Source: Pyrinomonadaceae bacterium MAG19_C2-C3 (GTDB lineage: Bacteria > Acidobacteriota > Blastocatellia > Pyrinomonadales > Pyrinomonadaceae). From it: DNA of 40,352 bases. Position numbers and translations under genes: made by a program. The DNA is taken from contig JANDLT010000042.1 in the NCBI GenBank assembly GCA_024330265.1, positions 1-40,352 of the forward strand. The letters are read 5' to 3'. This document shows positions 25,464 through 34,001 of the stretch, in pieces (position 1 is the stretch's first letter; the number at the start of each line of letters is the position of its first letter). A model generated the notes under the pieces. The model did no database searches and had not been told where the DNA came from. It saw only the letters and a list, made by a program, of their open reading frames with translations.

Positions 25464-26318
25464 GTGAACAATTTTATCGAGGATGAAAGCATCGGCGGCA
25501 CGCTGGTTATCATCGGCGGAGCGGAAGATAAATACAACGAGCGGCGCATACTGCGTAAGTTCGTCGCGTTGGCGGGCGAGCAGGAGGCGCGGATTTTGAT
25601 TGTCCCTGTGGCTTCCGACTTTCCCGAATTTTCGGCGGACGTTTATACGCAGACTTTCAAGAAGATGGGCTTGTCGCACGTCTCCGTGCTACGCGCGACT
25701 TCGCGGCACGAGGTGATGGAAGCCGACAGCGAAAGCCTGTTGCGCGATGTCACCGGAGTGTTCATATCGGGCGGCGACCAGATGCGTTTGACTTCCGTCT
25801 TAGGCGGCACGGAGTTCGCTCGAATGCTTGAAGACCGTGTGAGAAATACCCGACTGGTTCTCGCCGGTTCGAGCGCGGGGGCGGCGGCGATGAGCAACAA
25901 TATGATTGTACGCGGCGAATCAACCGCGCAGCCCAACAAGAACACGGTGCGACTCTCGCCCGGTCTCGGCATACTCCGCAACATCATCATTGACCAGCAT
26001 TTCACCGAACGCGGACGCTTGAGCCGTTTGATAACCGCCGTCTCATACAACCCGCGTCAACTCGGCATCGGGATTGACGAAAACACGGCGGTCATTCTCT
26101 CCAGCGAAGGCAAGTTGGAAGTTTATGGCGAAGGCACGGTGACTATCGTGGACGGTTCGCGCATCACTTACAACGACATCGCGGAAGTCGAAGACGCGCG
26201 CCCGTTCGCCGTCTGCGGCGTACAGATTCACATCTTGCGCGACGGTTTATGTTATGACACTTTCCGCCGTCAGCCCGTGCCGGTCGCGGCGGAATTTCTA
26301 TTACCCGACATCAACTAA
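25464..26318 (+). CDS. cphB: Cyanophycinase
   Basis: This 284-residue peptidase S51 family enzyme hydrolyses cyanophycin to beta-Asp-Arg dipeptides. The catalytic Ser137 is in AGSSAGAAAM, and GGTLVIIGGAEDK, FISGGDQMRL and IIIDQHFTERGRLSRL are family blocks. There is no signal peptide, so it acts on the cell's own cytoplasmic store like the cyanobacterial enzyme, not as a secreted scavenger. The start is GTG with a distant AAGGGA; no better start exists. The cyanophycin synthetase gene begins 77 bases downstream on the same strand, separated by a palindromic repeat. Confidence 0.94.
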   Translation: MNNFIEDESIGGTLVIIGGAEDKYNERRILRKFVALAGEQEARILIVPVASDFPEFSADVYTQTFKKMGLSHVSVLRATSRHEVMEADSESLLRDVTGVFISGGDQMRLTSVLGGTEFARMLEDRVRNTRLVLAGSSAGAAAMSNNMIVRGESTAQPNKNTVRLSPGLGILRNIIIDQHFTERGRLSRLITAVSYNPRQLGIGIDENTAVILSSEGKLEVYGEGTVTIVDGSRITYNDIAEVEDARPFAVCGVQIHILRDGLCYDTFRRQPVPVAAEFLLPDIN

Positions 26319-26321
26319 GAA

Positions 26322-26392
26322 TTGATTTATCAGTTCATTGATTCACTCAGTCATTGAATCAATGAACCGATGAATCAATGAACCAATTCTTC
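26322..26392. repeat. Palindromic repeat between cyanophycinase and cyanophycin synthetase
   Basis: GAATTGATTTATCAGTTCAT at 26322-26341 pairs with ATGAACCGATGAATCAAT and its extension CCAATTC before 26390. It belongs to the family at 23480-23580 and 24280-24321. It ends within a few bases of the synthetase ATG, so it forms the 5' leader of that gene and may influence its translation. Confidence 0.75.
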
Positions 26393-26395
26393 ACC

Positions 26396-29065
26396 ATGCG
26401 AATCCTTGAAATCAAAGCCCTGCGCGGACCTAACTACTGGAGCGGTTACTGGACGAAACTCATCGTCATGCGGCTCGACCTTGAAGACTACGAGCAGAAA
26501 CCGACGAACTCAATCGAAGATTTTCCCGAACGCTTATTGAGCGTGATGCCGAGCATCACAAGTCACGGTTGCAGTTATCAGAAGGCGGGCGGCTTCGTGC
26601 GGCGCGTTCGTGAAGGGACGTGGGCGGGTCACGTCATAGAGCATCTCGCGCTTGAACTTCAGACGCTCGCCGGAATGGATACGGGATTCGGGCGGACGCG
26701 CGAAACCGTCACGTCGGGGATTTACAACGTCGTTTTTAATTACGTCGAAGAAGACGCCGGACGCTTCGCGGCGCGTGCCGCCGTCCGTCTGTTTCTGGAT
26801 TTAGCCGAAGGAAAAAAGGTTGATGAGATAACATCCGCCGTCGCCGCCGACGTGCAACGCTTGCGCGAGATACGCGAAGACGTGCGGTTCGGACCTTCGA
26901 CGGGTTCAATCATTCAGGAAGCCGAACACCGCGACATTCCGCACATACGACTTAACACACAGTCGCTGGTTCAACTCGGTTACGGCGTCAATCAACAACG
27001 CATACAGGCGACCGTCACGGGGCGCACGAACATGATTGCGGTTGATTTGGCGAGTGATAAAGACGCGACCAAACGTATGCTCGAACAGATGGGCGTGCCT
27101 GTTCCGCGCGGGCGACGCATCACCGATGAAGACGAAATCGAAGGTGCGGTTGAAGCCGTGGGTTTCCCCGTCGTCGTCAAACCCCTCGACGCCAATCACG
27201 GCAAAGGCATCACGGTTAATCTTGATTCGCTCAACGCGGTGCGCGCGGCGTTTCCGATTGCTAAAAATTATTCGCGCCGCGTCATCATCGAAAAATCTTT
27301 ATCGGGTCAAGACTTCCGCGCCCTTGTCATCAATAACAAACTCGTCGCCGTCGCCGAACGCATTCCGGCGCACGTCACGGGCGACGGCAAACATACGATT
27401 GGAGAACTTATTGACTATACCAACAGCGACGCGCGGCGCGGCTACGGGCATGAAAATGTTTTGACGCTCATCAAGGTTGACGTGCAAACCGAAACCTTAC
27501 TTGCCGCGAAAAACTACACACTCGAAACCGTGTTGACCGACGGCGAACTTCTGTATCTCAAGCCGACCGCGAACATCTCTACGGGCGGAACCGCGATTGA
27601 CCGCACAGACGAGGTTCATCCTTACAACGTCTCGCTGTTTGAGCGTATCGCGCGCATCATCGGCTTGGACATCGCGGGCATTGACATCGTGGCTCCCGAC
27701 ATCACGACGCCTTTGACGGAGAACGGCGGCGGGATTATCGAAGTCAACGCCGCGCCGGGTTTTCGTATGCACCTCGCGCCGAGCGAAGGCATCGCGCGCA
27801 ATGTCGCAGAGCATGTCGTTGATATGTTGTTTCCGCCCGGACGCCCTTCGCGTGTTCCGATAATCGCCGTGTCGGGGACGAACGGGAAGACCACGACCAC
27901 GCGCCTCATCGCGCACATCATGCGGAACTCCGGCTTGAACGTCGGCTTCACTACGACCGAAGGCATCTATATCGGAAACAGTTTGGTGCAATCCGGCGAC
28001 AATACCGGACCCGTTTCCGCGCAACTCGTCTTGAAAGACCCGACGGTTGAAATCGCGGTTTTAGAAACCGCACGCGGCGGAATCTTGCGCGCCGGTTTGG
28101 GCTTCGACCGTTGTGACATAGGCGTCGTGATGAACGTCACGGTTGACCATCTCGGCTTAAAAGATATTGAAACCATCGAAGACATGGCGCAGGTTAAAGC
28201 CGTCGTCGCGCGTGCCGTCAGCCCGCACGGTCATGCCGTCTTAAACGCCGATGATGAACTCGTCTTCAAGATGCGCGACGACACCGAAGGGCGCGTCGCC
28301 CTCTTTAGCATGGAGGACACGAACCCGCACATCATCAAACATACGAATGCGGGCGGCGTCGCGTGTGTCTATGAAAACAGTTATGTCACCTTGCTTAAAG
28401 GCAAGTGGAAAGTGCGCGTCGAGAAGGTCATCAACATCCCTTTGACTTATAACGGGCGCGCCGCGTTTATGATTCAAAACGTTCTCGCCGCGACGCTCGC
28501 CGCGTATCTTCAAAACATCAGCATCGAAGACATTCGCGTCGGCTTGACGACCTTCGTGCCTTCGGTCGCGCAGACTCCGGGACGCTTAAACTTAATCGAG
28601 ATGAAAGATTTCAGCGTCCTGATTGACTTCGCGCACAACCCTGCCGGACTCGAAGCCCTAAACCGTTTCGTCGCCAAGTTCCCGAACAAAATAAAGACCG
28701 GAGTCGTCGGCGGCACGGGCGACCGCCGCGACGACGACATACGCAATTTGGGCGCGTTCGCCGCGCAGATGTTCACCAACGTCGTCGTTCGTGAAGACGA
28801 TGATTTACGCGGGCGCGCTCCGGGCGAATCCAAACAACTTGTCATCGAAGGCTTGCGAAGCGTCAAACCCGACATCCCGATTCAAGATGTTCCGTCTGCG
28901 GTTGAAGCGATTGAACACGCCCTACACCACGCGCGCAAAGGCGAACTCGTCGTCATCCTTGCCGACAACGTGGCGCGCTCAATCGCCATCGTCAACAAAT
29001 TCCGTGAGCGTTCGATTCCCGTCAAAGTCGAGCATGACGACATCCCGAATCAAACTCACGAGTGA
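26396..29065 (+). CDS. cphA: Cyanophycin synthetase
   Basis: This 889-residue enzyme polymerises aspartate and arginine into cyanophycin with ATP. The order is an N-terminal primer-related domain (MRILEIKALRGPNYWSG), an ATP-grasp domain (about residues 210-480, VVVKPLDANHGKGITVNL) that adds Asp, and a Mur-ligase-like domain with P-loop SGTNGKTTTTRLIAH (about 500) that adds Arg. It contains TTEGIYIGNSLVQSGDNTGP and the late LIDFAHNPAG. Length is normal for bacterial CphA. I use ATG 26396 because the family N-terminus is MRIL; the ATG at 26378 adds six residues from the repeat. No Shine-Dalgarno sequence is evident before either. Together with cyanophycinase and the isoaspartyl peptidase it makes a nitrogen storage cycle. 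Confidence 0.96.
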   Translation: MRILEIKALRGPNYWSGYWTKLIVMRLDLEDYEQKPTNSIEDFPERLLSVMPSITSHGCSYQKAGGFVRRVREGTWAGHVIEHLALELQTLAGMDTGFGRTRETVTSGIYNVVFNYVEEDAGRFAARAAVRLFLDLAEGKKVDEITSAVAADVQRLREIREDVRFGPSTGSIIQEAEHRDIPHIRLNTQSLVQLGYGVNQQRIQATVTGRTNMIAVDLASDKDATKRMLEQMGVPVPRGRRITDEDEIEGAVEAVGFPVVVKPLDANHGKGITVNLDSLNAVRAAFPIAKNYSRRVIIEKSLSGQDFRALVINNKLVAVAERIPAHVTGDGKHTIGELIDYTNSDARRGYGHENVLTLIKVDVQTETLLAAKNYTLETVLTDGELLYLKPTANISTGGTAIDRTDEVHPYNVSLFERIARIIGLDIAGIDIVAPDITTPLTENGGGIIEVNAAPGFRMHLAPSEGIARNVAEHVVDMLFPPGRPSRVPIIAVSGTNGKTTTTRLIAHIMRNSGLNVGFTTTEGIYIGNSLVQSGDNTGPVSAQLVLKDPTVEIAVLETARGGILRAGLGFDRCDIGVVMNVTVDHLGLKDIETIEDMAQVKAVVARAVSPHGHAVLNADDELVFKMRDDTEGRVALFSMEDTNPHIIKHTNAGGVACVYENSYVTLLKGKWKVRVEKVINIPLTYNGRAAFMIQNVLAATLAAYLQNISIEDIRVGLTTFVPSVAQTPGRLNLIEMKDFSVLIDFAHNPAGLEALNRFVAKFPNKIKTGVVGGTGDRRDDDIRNLGAFAAQMFTNVVVREDDDLRGRAPGESKQLVIEGLRSVKPDIPIQDVPSAVEAIEHALHHARKGELVVILADNVARSIAIVNKFRERSIPVKVEHDDIPNQTHE

Positions 29066-29099
29066 TTGACACTCCTTCGCGGGAGGCTATGATGAATGT

Positions 29100-29330
29100 A
29101 TGAAACAACTCACAAGAATTACATTTAATCCGCGCGTCATGGGCGGCAAACCTTGCATACGCGGGTTGCGCGTGACCGTCGGCACAATCGTCGGACTCGT
29201 CGCCGCCGGACATTCGTTCGCCGACATCCTCAAAGCCTACCCTTATCTTGAGGAAGAAGACTTACGCGAAGCTCTCACTTATGCGGCGTGGCGCGTTGAG
29301 GAGATAGACGTTCCGCTTGTCGCCGCTTGA
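29100..29330 (+). CDS. DUF433 antitoxin (second copy)
   Basis: This 76-residue protein has the family pattern ITFNPRVMGGKPCIRGLRVT, then VGTIVGLVAAGHSFADILKAYPYLEEEDLREALTYAAWR. It looks intact. It starts 34 bases after the cyanophycin synthetase stop on the same strand and may partly depend on its transcript. Its expected partner, a DUF5615 toxin, would normally follow or overlap; instead a 286-base hairpin array separates it from a deleted toxin gene at 29617. Confidence 0.87.
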   Translation: MKQLTRITFNPRVMGGKPCIRGLRVTVGTIVGLVAAGHSFADILKAYPYLEEEDLREALTYAAWRVEEIDVPLVAA

Positions 29331-29616
29331 AAATTTTGATTGACTCACCTTACGCGGTTAAGGTGTTACAGCCCGATTCATCGGGCTTTCCGCCGCAAGG
29401 CGGCACATAGCCACGCGATTCATCGCGTGGTCGCTTTCAAGCAGAATACGAAAGGGCGTTTTAACGTCCTTCTCCCTGTGGCTTAAGCCAGCGGATTACA
29501 AGCCCGGTGAACCGGGCTAAAGAATTATTTTCCGGTTCTGACCACGCGATGAATCGCGTGGCTATGCGCCCAAAGGGAAAGCCTCGTGAACGAGGCTGAA
29601 AACCAAAACCGCGTGA
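29331..29616. repeat. Array of small hairpins with a shared TGAA/TTCA core
   Basis: At least five compact palindromes occur: 29370-29387, 29411-29430, 29501-29518, 29542-29561 and 29580-29597. The stems differ (AGCCCG, CCACGCG, AGCCCGG, AGCCTCG), but all are centred on GTGAAC, ATGAAT or its complement ATTCAT. Two GC stems without this core (29390-29403, 29479-29490) are interspersed. The array separates a DUF433 antitoxin from its broken toxin. No ORF is visible in it. Confidence 0.8.
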
Positions 29617-29856
29617 GTGATTGATATGAATTTGTCACCTGAATGGGTGGCGGCTTTCGCGGCTCAAGCAATCGAATCGGTTCATTGGTCAACAATCGGT
29701 GATCCGTGCGCCGAAGACGAATTGCCTTCGCATCTGGCAAATATCGTGATTGCGGTTTTGCGGGAAAATGAAGCGTTACTCGAACGAGGCGCGTTGATTG
29801 TCATAGATGAAGGCAAGGCGAGAGTTCGCATACTGCCGTTGCAAAGGCATCCTTAA
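29617..29856 (+). pseudogene. Internally deleted DUF5615 toxin gene
   Basis: The 79-codon frame (GTG start) begins MIDMNLSPEWVAAFAAQAIE and continues VHWSTIGDPCAEDE, a good DUF5615 N-terminus. It then jumps directly to LPSHLANIVIAVLRENEALL and GALIVIDEGKARVRILPL, the DUF5615 C-terminus. The middle 40 or so residues, which hold the conserved THDLDF acidic motif and the PSV..R strand, are absent, although the frame is kept. Full-length relatives are about 110-120 residues. The product, if made, should lack the PIN active site. The neighbouring DUF433 antitoxin remains intact. An alternative, a natural minimal variant, is less likely. Confidence 0.7.
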
Positions 29857-29865
29857 AGCGTAGCT

Positions 29866-30822
29866 TCACGATTCACGATAAATTTTGACGACGGCTTCCT
29901 GTTTCTCCGACACCGAAGCGCGGTACATGCCTTCGCTGTTGAAGGGAAGGGCGATGTTGCCCGCGCGGTCAACGGCGATGAGTCCGCCTTCGCCGCCCAT
30001 CTCACGCAGGGTTTGATTCACCGTTTGTTCGCACGCTTCGTGTAAATCCAAGCCTCGATATTTCATCAAGCACGCCACGTCATAAGCGGCGACGGCGCGA
30101 ATAAAGAACTCGCCGTGTCCGGTGCATGACACGGCGCATGTCTCGTTGGCGTAAGTTCCCGCACCGATAAGCGGCGTGTCACCGATGCGCCCGAAGCGTT
30201 TATTGGTCATCCCGCCGGTCGAAGTCGCCGCCGCCAAATTGCCGCCACGGTCACACGCGACCGCTCCGACCGTCCCGAATTTTTTATCCGCCGCCGTGCC
30301 GGAAGCGTGGTCGAGCCGCACCGCGTCATCACGTCGCGCGTCGAGTAATTGGCGATGCCGGAAGTCGTCATAAAAGTATTCGGGCGGGGCAAATTCGATG
30401 CCCGATTCACGCGCGAATTCTTCCGCTCCCGCTCCGCACAATAAGACATGCGTGCCGTCGTCCATCACACGGCGGGCGAGCGTAATCGGGTTCTTGATTC
30501 CGCCGACCGCCGCCACACAGCCCGCGCGCAAATCCTTCCCCGACATAATCGCGGCGTCCATCTCATGCGTCGCTTGGCTCGTAAAGACCGCACCGCGTCC
30601 GGCGTTAAACAACGGGTTGTCCTCAAGCGCACGCACGGTTTGCTCGACCGCATCAACGGCAGCGCCGCCGGAGCGCAGAACGTGCCACCCCGTTTCCAGA
30701 GCGTGACGCAGCCCGCCCGTGTAAGCCGCTTCAGCTTCGGCGGTCATATCCTGTGGGCGAATCGTTCCCGCTCCGCCGTGAATAGCGAGAGCCATATTCG
30801 TTGCCGTTGAATGTGAAGTCAT
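29866..30822 (-). CDS. iaaA: Isoaspartyl peptidase / L-asparaginase (plant-type, Ntn-hydrolase)
   Basis: This 318-residue precursor self-cleaves before the nucleophile Thr184 in KKFGTVGAVACDRGG. Other family blocks are LAIHGGAGTI near the N-terminus, NAGRGAVFT, STGGMTNKRFGRIGDTPLIGAG and the late CTGHGEFFIR. The family hydrolyses beta-aspartyl dipeptides, so it can split the beta-Asp-Arg released by cyanophycinase into Asp and Arg. It is encoded on the strand opposite to cphB and cphA, just beyond the broken toxin gene, and so could have its own control. ATG 30822 is used; ATG 30795 just before LAIHGG is a possible alternative. There is no signal peptide. Confidence 0.93.
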   Translation of the reverse strand: MTSHSTATNMALAIHGGAGTIRPQDMTAEAEAAYTGGLRHALETGWHVLRSGGAAVDAVEQTVRALEDNPLFNAGRGAVFTSQATHEMDAAIMSGKDLRAGCVAAVGGIKNPITLARRVMDDGTHVLLCGAGAEEFARESGIEFAPPEYFYDDFRHRQLLDARRDDAVRLDHASGTAADKKFGTVGAVACDRGGNLAAATSTGGMTNKRFGRIGDTPLIGAGTYANETCAVSCTGHGEFFIRAVAAYDVACLMKYRGLDLHEACEQTVNQTLREMGGEGGLIAVDRAGNIALPFNSEGMYRASVSEKQEAVVKIYRES

Positions 30823-30942
30823 AATGCTTATTATCCTCTCGTGTTAATGCGTGGGCGAAGTTTTGCGGCACAGTCGCTCTGCCGTGTAAGGTAAGTTACC
30901 AACATCACCGCAACGAGTGAAACAACACATAGGAGATTAGCA

Positions 30943-31425
30943 ATGCGAATTCTTTTAGGGTTAATACAGGAGACTGCCGGAGGCTTGATTCGCGCACCGT
31001 CTGATGTTGGAGCCGAAGATACAATCGTCAACCTCGTGCTGTGGCTCAAGCTCGCTGTTGAAACGATGGGGGCGATTATCATCGGCATCGGCGTGGTTGC
31101 CGCCGCATCCGTGTTTATCGCTTCACGTCGCACGTCGCGCCTCGAAGGTTACAACCGCATCCGTCTGACACTCTCGCGCTTCCTCGCCCTCGCGCTTGAA
31201 TTTCAACTCGGCGCAGACATTCTTTCGACGGCGATTGCGCCTTCTTGGGAGCAAATCGGCAAGCTGGCGGCGATTGCTTTTATCCGCACGGCACTCAACT
31301 ATTTCCTTGCACACGAGATGAAGGAGGAACGCGCCGAGATTGATGCCGACACAAAGCCCACCGGCGGCACACGACGGGATGTAAGTTCATCGCACACCGA
31401 ACAGGCGAATTCAGTTGTCACTTAA
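30943..31425 (+). CDS. DUF1622 membrane protein
   Basis: This 160-residue protein has two or three membrane segments (about residues 32-59, 82-102 and 108-122) and the DUF1622 pattern LEGYNRIRLTLSRFLALALE and FQLGADILSTAIAPSW. AGGAGATT lies about six bases before the ATG. The C-terminal 35 residues are charged and probably cytoplasmic. The family has no established function. It starts a long same-strand run of membrane proteins that extends to 35363. Confidence 0.85.
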   Translation: MRILLGLIQETAGGLIRAPSDVGAEDTIVNLVLWLKLAVETMGAIIIGIGVVAAASVFIASRRTSRLEGYNRIRLTLSRFLALALEFQLGADILSTAIAPSWEQIGKLAAIAFIRTALNYFLAHEMKEERAEIDADTKPTGGTRRDVSSSHTEQANSVVT

Positions 31426-31495
31426 CAGAGCCGGAATCAAAAATTTATTCATCTCAAAACCGTCCGCGCCGATTTCGCGCAAGTAATGATAGGCT

Positions 31496-32395
31496 TTGCC
31501 TTCACTATCGAACGATGTAAGGAAACCGAAAATTTTGTTTGACTTGGGCGGGTTGACGTGGCGCGAACTGGTGCGAAGCCTTTCACGCGAGGCACGGGAA
31601 AAAGATTTGATGGGATGGGCGGCGCAACTCGCTTTCTTCTTCACGTTGTCGCTCTTTCCGTTGTTGTTGTTCTTGATGTTGTTGCTTGGATTCATGACGG
31701 GCGAACGCACGCAACTGCGCGATTCGTTGTTGTTTTATCTGAGTGCCGTCGCTCCCGTTTCGGCTTCGCAGTTGATTCAAACCACAATCGAGGAGATGGG
31801 CAGGTCGCGCGGCGCGGGGAAACTGTCTTTCGGTTTGCTGGCGGCTTTGTGGGCGGCGTCAAACGGTTTGCGTGTCGTCTCGCGGGCGTTGAACGCGGCT
31901 TACAATGTCGAACAACGGCGCAAGTGGTGGCACGAACGCTCACTCGCGGTGGGTTTAACTTTCGCGCTCGGAGCGATGATTGTCGTCGCCGTGACGCTGA
32001 TACTTTACGGCGGCGACATCGCGGAACAGTTGGCGATTAACTTAGGCTTGGGAACGGCTTTCACACTGACATGGAAGCTCGTGCAGTATCCGGTTGTCCT
32101 CTTCTTCGTGCTGTTGACGTTTAGTGCGATTTACTATTTCGCACCGAATCTTGAGAACCGCAAATGGAAATGGCTCGCACCCGGCACGCTCATCGGCGTG
32201 TGTTTGTGGCTCATGGTTTCGTTTGCGTTTCGCGGCTACCTACGCAACTTCAGCATGATAAAAACGACTTACGGCTCGTTCGCGTCGGTTGTCGTGTTGA
32301 TGCTGTGGTGTTACCTGACGGGGGCGGCGATTCTCATCGGCGGGTTCGTCAACGCGGTTATCGCACACGCGAAAAATCGTCAAACGACCGGATGA
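31496..32395 (+). CDS. YihY/BrkB family inner-membrane protein
   Basis: This 299-residue protein has about six membrane segments. Family blocks are MGWAAQLAFFFTLSLFPLLL, GRSRGAGKLSFGLLAALWAAS, ALNAAYNVEQRRKWWHERSL, YYFAPN and TTYGSFASVVVLMLWCYLTG. The family was once called ribonuclease BN, a misassignment. Its cellular role is unclear, with transport or envelope roles proposed. The start is a TTG at 31496 because no in-frame ATG precedes the first conserved block closely; the exact start is uncertain. It is followed by a palindromic repeat and then the ion channel gene. Confidence 0.88.
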   Translation: MPSLSNDVRKPKILFDLGGLTWRELVRSLSREAREKDLMGWAAQLAFFFTLSLFPLLLFLMLLLGFMTGERTQLRDSLLFYLSAVAPVSASQLIQTTIEEMGRSRGAGKLSFGLLAALWAASNGLRVVSRALNAAYNVEQRRKWWHERSLAVGLTFALGAMIVVAVTLILYGGDIAEQLAINLGLGTAFTLTWKLVQYPVVLFFVLLTFSAIYYFAPNLENRKWKWLAPGTLIGVCLWLMVSFAFRGYLRNFSMIKTTYGSFASVVVLMLWCYLTGAAILIGGFVNAVIAHAKNRQTTG

Positions 32396-32399
32396 GTAG

Positions 32400-32530
32400 T
32401 GGCTCAAAGGCGGGAGAATCTTTGCGCTCCTTTGCGTCTCCCATCTTTGCGCTCCTTTTGCGTTACTTCTTCGTGTATCGCAAAGAACCGCAAAGTGAAG
32501 ACGCAAAGAACCGCAGAGCAAAGATCACGC
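32400..32530. repeat. Palindromic 'TTTGCG' repeat
   Basis: Repeated CTTTGCGCTCCTTTGCGTC and CTTTGCGCTCCTTTTGCG units (32421-32465) face CGCAAAGAACCGCAAAG and ACGCAAAGAACCGCAGAGC (32478-32520). This forms an imperfect long hairpin directly after the YihY stop. It resembles the CGCAGAG repeat at 19173-19281 in style. Confidence 0.75.
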
Positions 32531-32599
32531 GCCTTCACCCACGCTTGAGCCACTACCCGACCGGATGAAATCTTCATCGTCAAAAAGGGAAGTCGGAGC

Positions 32600-33463
32600 A
32601 TGATTAAAACGAACGGCGAAACGAACGGCGAAACGAATAATGAAGCAAGGAACTTGTTGACCGCCGAGCGGCGCGCGTTGCTTGAACAGGTTGAAGATTG
32701 GCTCGAATTGCCGATGTTGATTCTGGGTTTCGTGTGGCTCGCGCTGCTCATCTTCGAGTTTATATGGGGCGAGTCAACATGGCTGACGACTATCAGCACC
32801 GTCATTCAAATTATTTTCGTCGTTGATTTTGCGATTAAACTTTTACTCGCGCCGGATAAGACAGATTATCTGAAAGCGAACTGGTTGACGGCGATTGCGT
32901 TGCTTGTTCCGGCATTGCGCGTGTTTCGCATCTTTCGCGTGGTGCGTCTTTTGCGGGCGGCGCGTGTGGCGCGCGGTCTTCGTTTGTTGCGCGTCGTCAG
33001 TTCACTCAATCGCGGGATGCGCGCGCTCGGAAATACAATGAGCCGACGCGGTGCGGCTTACGTCGTCGCCCTGACTGTCATCGTGACGTTCGCGGGTGCG
33101 GCGGGGATGTATGCGTTTGAAAACAACGTTGCCGACTCACCGATTAAATCTTACGGCGAAGCTTTGTGGTGGACGGCGATGACGATGACGACGATGGGTT
33201 CGGACTATTTTCCAAACACGGTGGAAGGGCGCGTATTGTGTTTTCTGCTCGCGGTGTATGCGTTCGCGGTTTTCGGTTATGTGACGGCGACGCTGGCGAC
33301 GTTCTTCGTCGGACGCGACGCGGCAAGCGAAGAAGCGGAAGTCGTCGGGGCAGAGGACATCAAGCGACTGCAATCGGAAATCATCCTCTTGCGCGCGGAG
33401 ATAGGCGTGTTATTGGAGCGAAGCGGGAAGGGAAGCGGACAACAGATTGTTGAGGGGAGTTGA
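32600..33463 (+). CDS. Voltage-gated-type ion transporter with unusual pore motif
   Basis: This 287-residue six-segment channel protein has S4 as LRVFRIFRVVRLLRAARVAR with Arg every third residue (about 107-126), a pore helix WWTAMTMTTMG and S6 VLCFLLAVYAFAVFGYV. The region of the K+ selectivity filter, normally TVGYGD, reads TTMGSDYFP (197-205), so ion selectivity cannot be assumed. A charged coiled-coil-like tail (about 245-280) could help tetramerise it. A GGAG lies just before the ATG. The stop overlaps the upstream TTG candidate start of the DUF421 gene, so the two are probably coupled. Confidence 0.87.
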   Translation: MIKTNGETNGETNNEARNLLTAERRALLEQVEDWLELPMLILGFVWLALLIFEFIWGESTWLTTISTVIQIIFVVDFAIKLLLAPDKTDYLKANWLTAIALLVPALRVFRIFRVVRLLRAARVARGLRLLRVVSSLNRGMRALGNTMSRRGAAYVVALTVIVTFAGAAGMYAFENNVADSPIKSYGEALWWTAMTMTTMGSDYFPNTVEGRVLCFLLAVYAFAVFGYVTATLATFFVGRDAASEEAEVVGAEDIKRLQSEIILLRAEIGVLLERSGKGSGQQIVEGS

Positions 33464-33999
33464 CGCGAGTAATGCTTGAAGATGCGTGGCAGGGTATCGG
33501 TTGGATGCTCGGACTTGATGAAGATAGTTTGAATGTATGGCAGATGGCGGTGCGTGCCGTCGTCGTCTATATCGCCGCCGTGGTGATGGTGCGGCTTGGC
33601 GAAAAGCGTTTCATGGGCAAGAACACGGCGTTTGATGTCATCTTGGGAATCATTCTCGGCTCGGTCGTCAGTCGCGCGATAACGGGCAGCGCACCGTTTT
33701 TCCCGTCCATCGGCGCGGGCTTCGTTCTCGTCGGTGTGCATTGGCTGTTCGCCCGCATCGCGTTTCACTTCGACCGTTTCGGCACGCTTATCAAAGGTGA
33801 GAATCGCATCTTGATTAAAGACGGCGAACTGCAATGGAAGGAAATGCGAAACAGCAACATCAGCGAAAACGATTTGCGCGAAATGCTGCGCCTCAAAGCG
33901 GGGACTGACGATCCGGGTCAAGTCAAAATCGCGCGCCTTGAACGCAACGGCGAGATGAGCGTGATAACCAAAGTGAGCGCGACAACTAAGAGCGATTAA
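33460..33999 (+). CDS. DUF421 (YetF/YcaP-like) membrane protein
   Basis: This 179-residue protein has three membrane segments in the first 100 residues, followed by a small cytoplasmic alpha/beta domain. Family blocks are RLGEKRFMGKNTAFDVILGIILGS, GENRILIKDGEL and NISENDLREMLRLKA. The start is either TTG 33460, overlapping the channel stop, or ATG 33472, with GAGGGGAG 12 bases upstream; ATG is more conventional. The function of the family is unknown. Its coupling to the ion channel and to DUF2254 suggests a membrane stress or ion homeostasis unit, as inference only. Confidence 0.85.
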   Translation: MTRVMLEDAWQGIGWMLGLDEDSLNVWQMAVRAVVVYIAAVVMVRLGEKRFMGKNTAFDVILGIILGSVVSRAITGSAPFFPSIGAGFVLVGVHWLFARIAFHFDRFGTLIKGENRILIKDGELQWKEMRNSNISENDLREMLRLKAGTDDPGQVKIARLERNGEMSVITKVSATTKSD

Positions 34000-34001
34000 A
34001 T

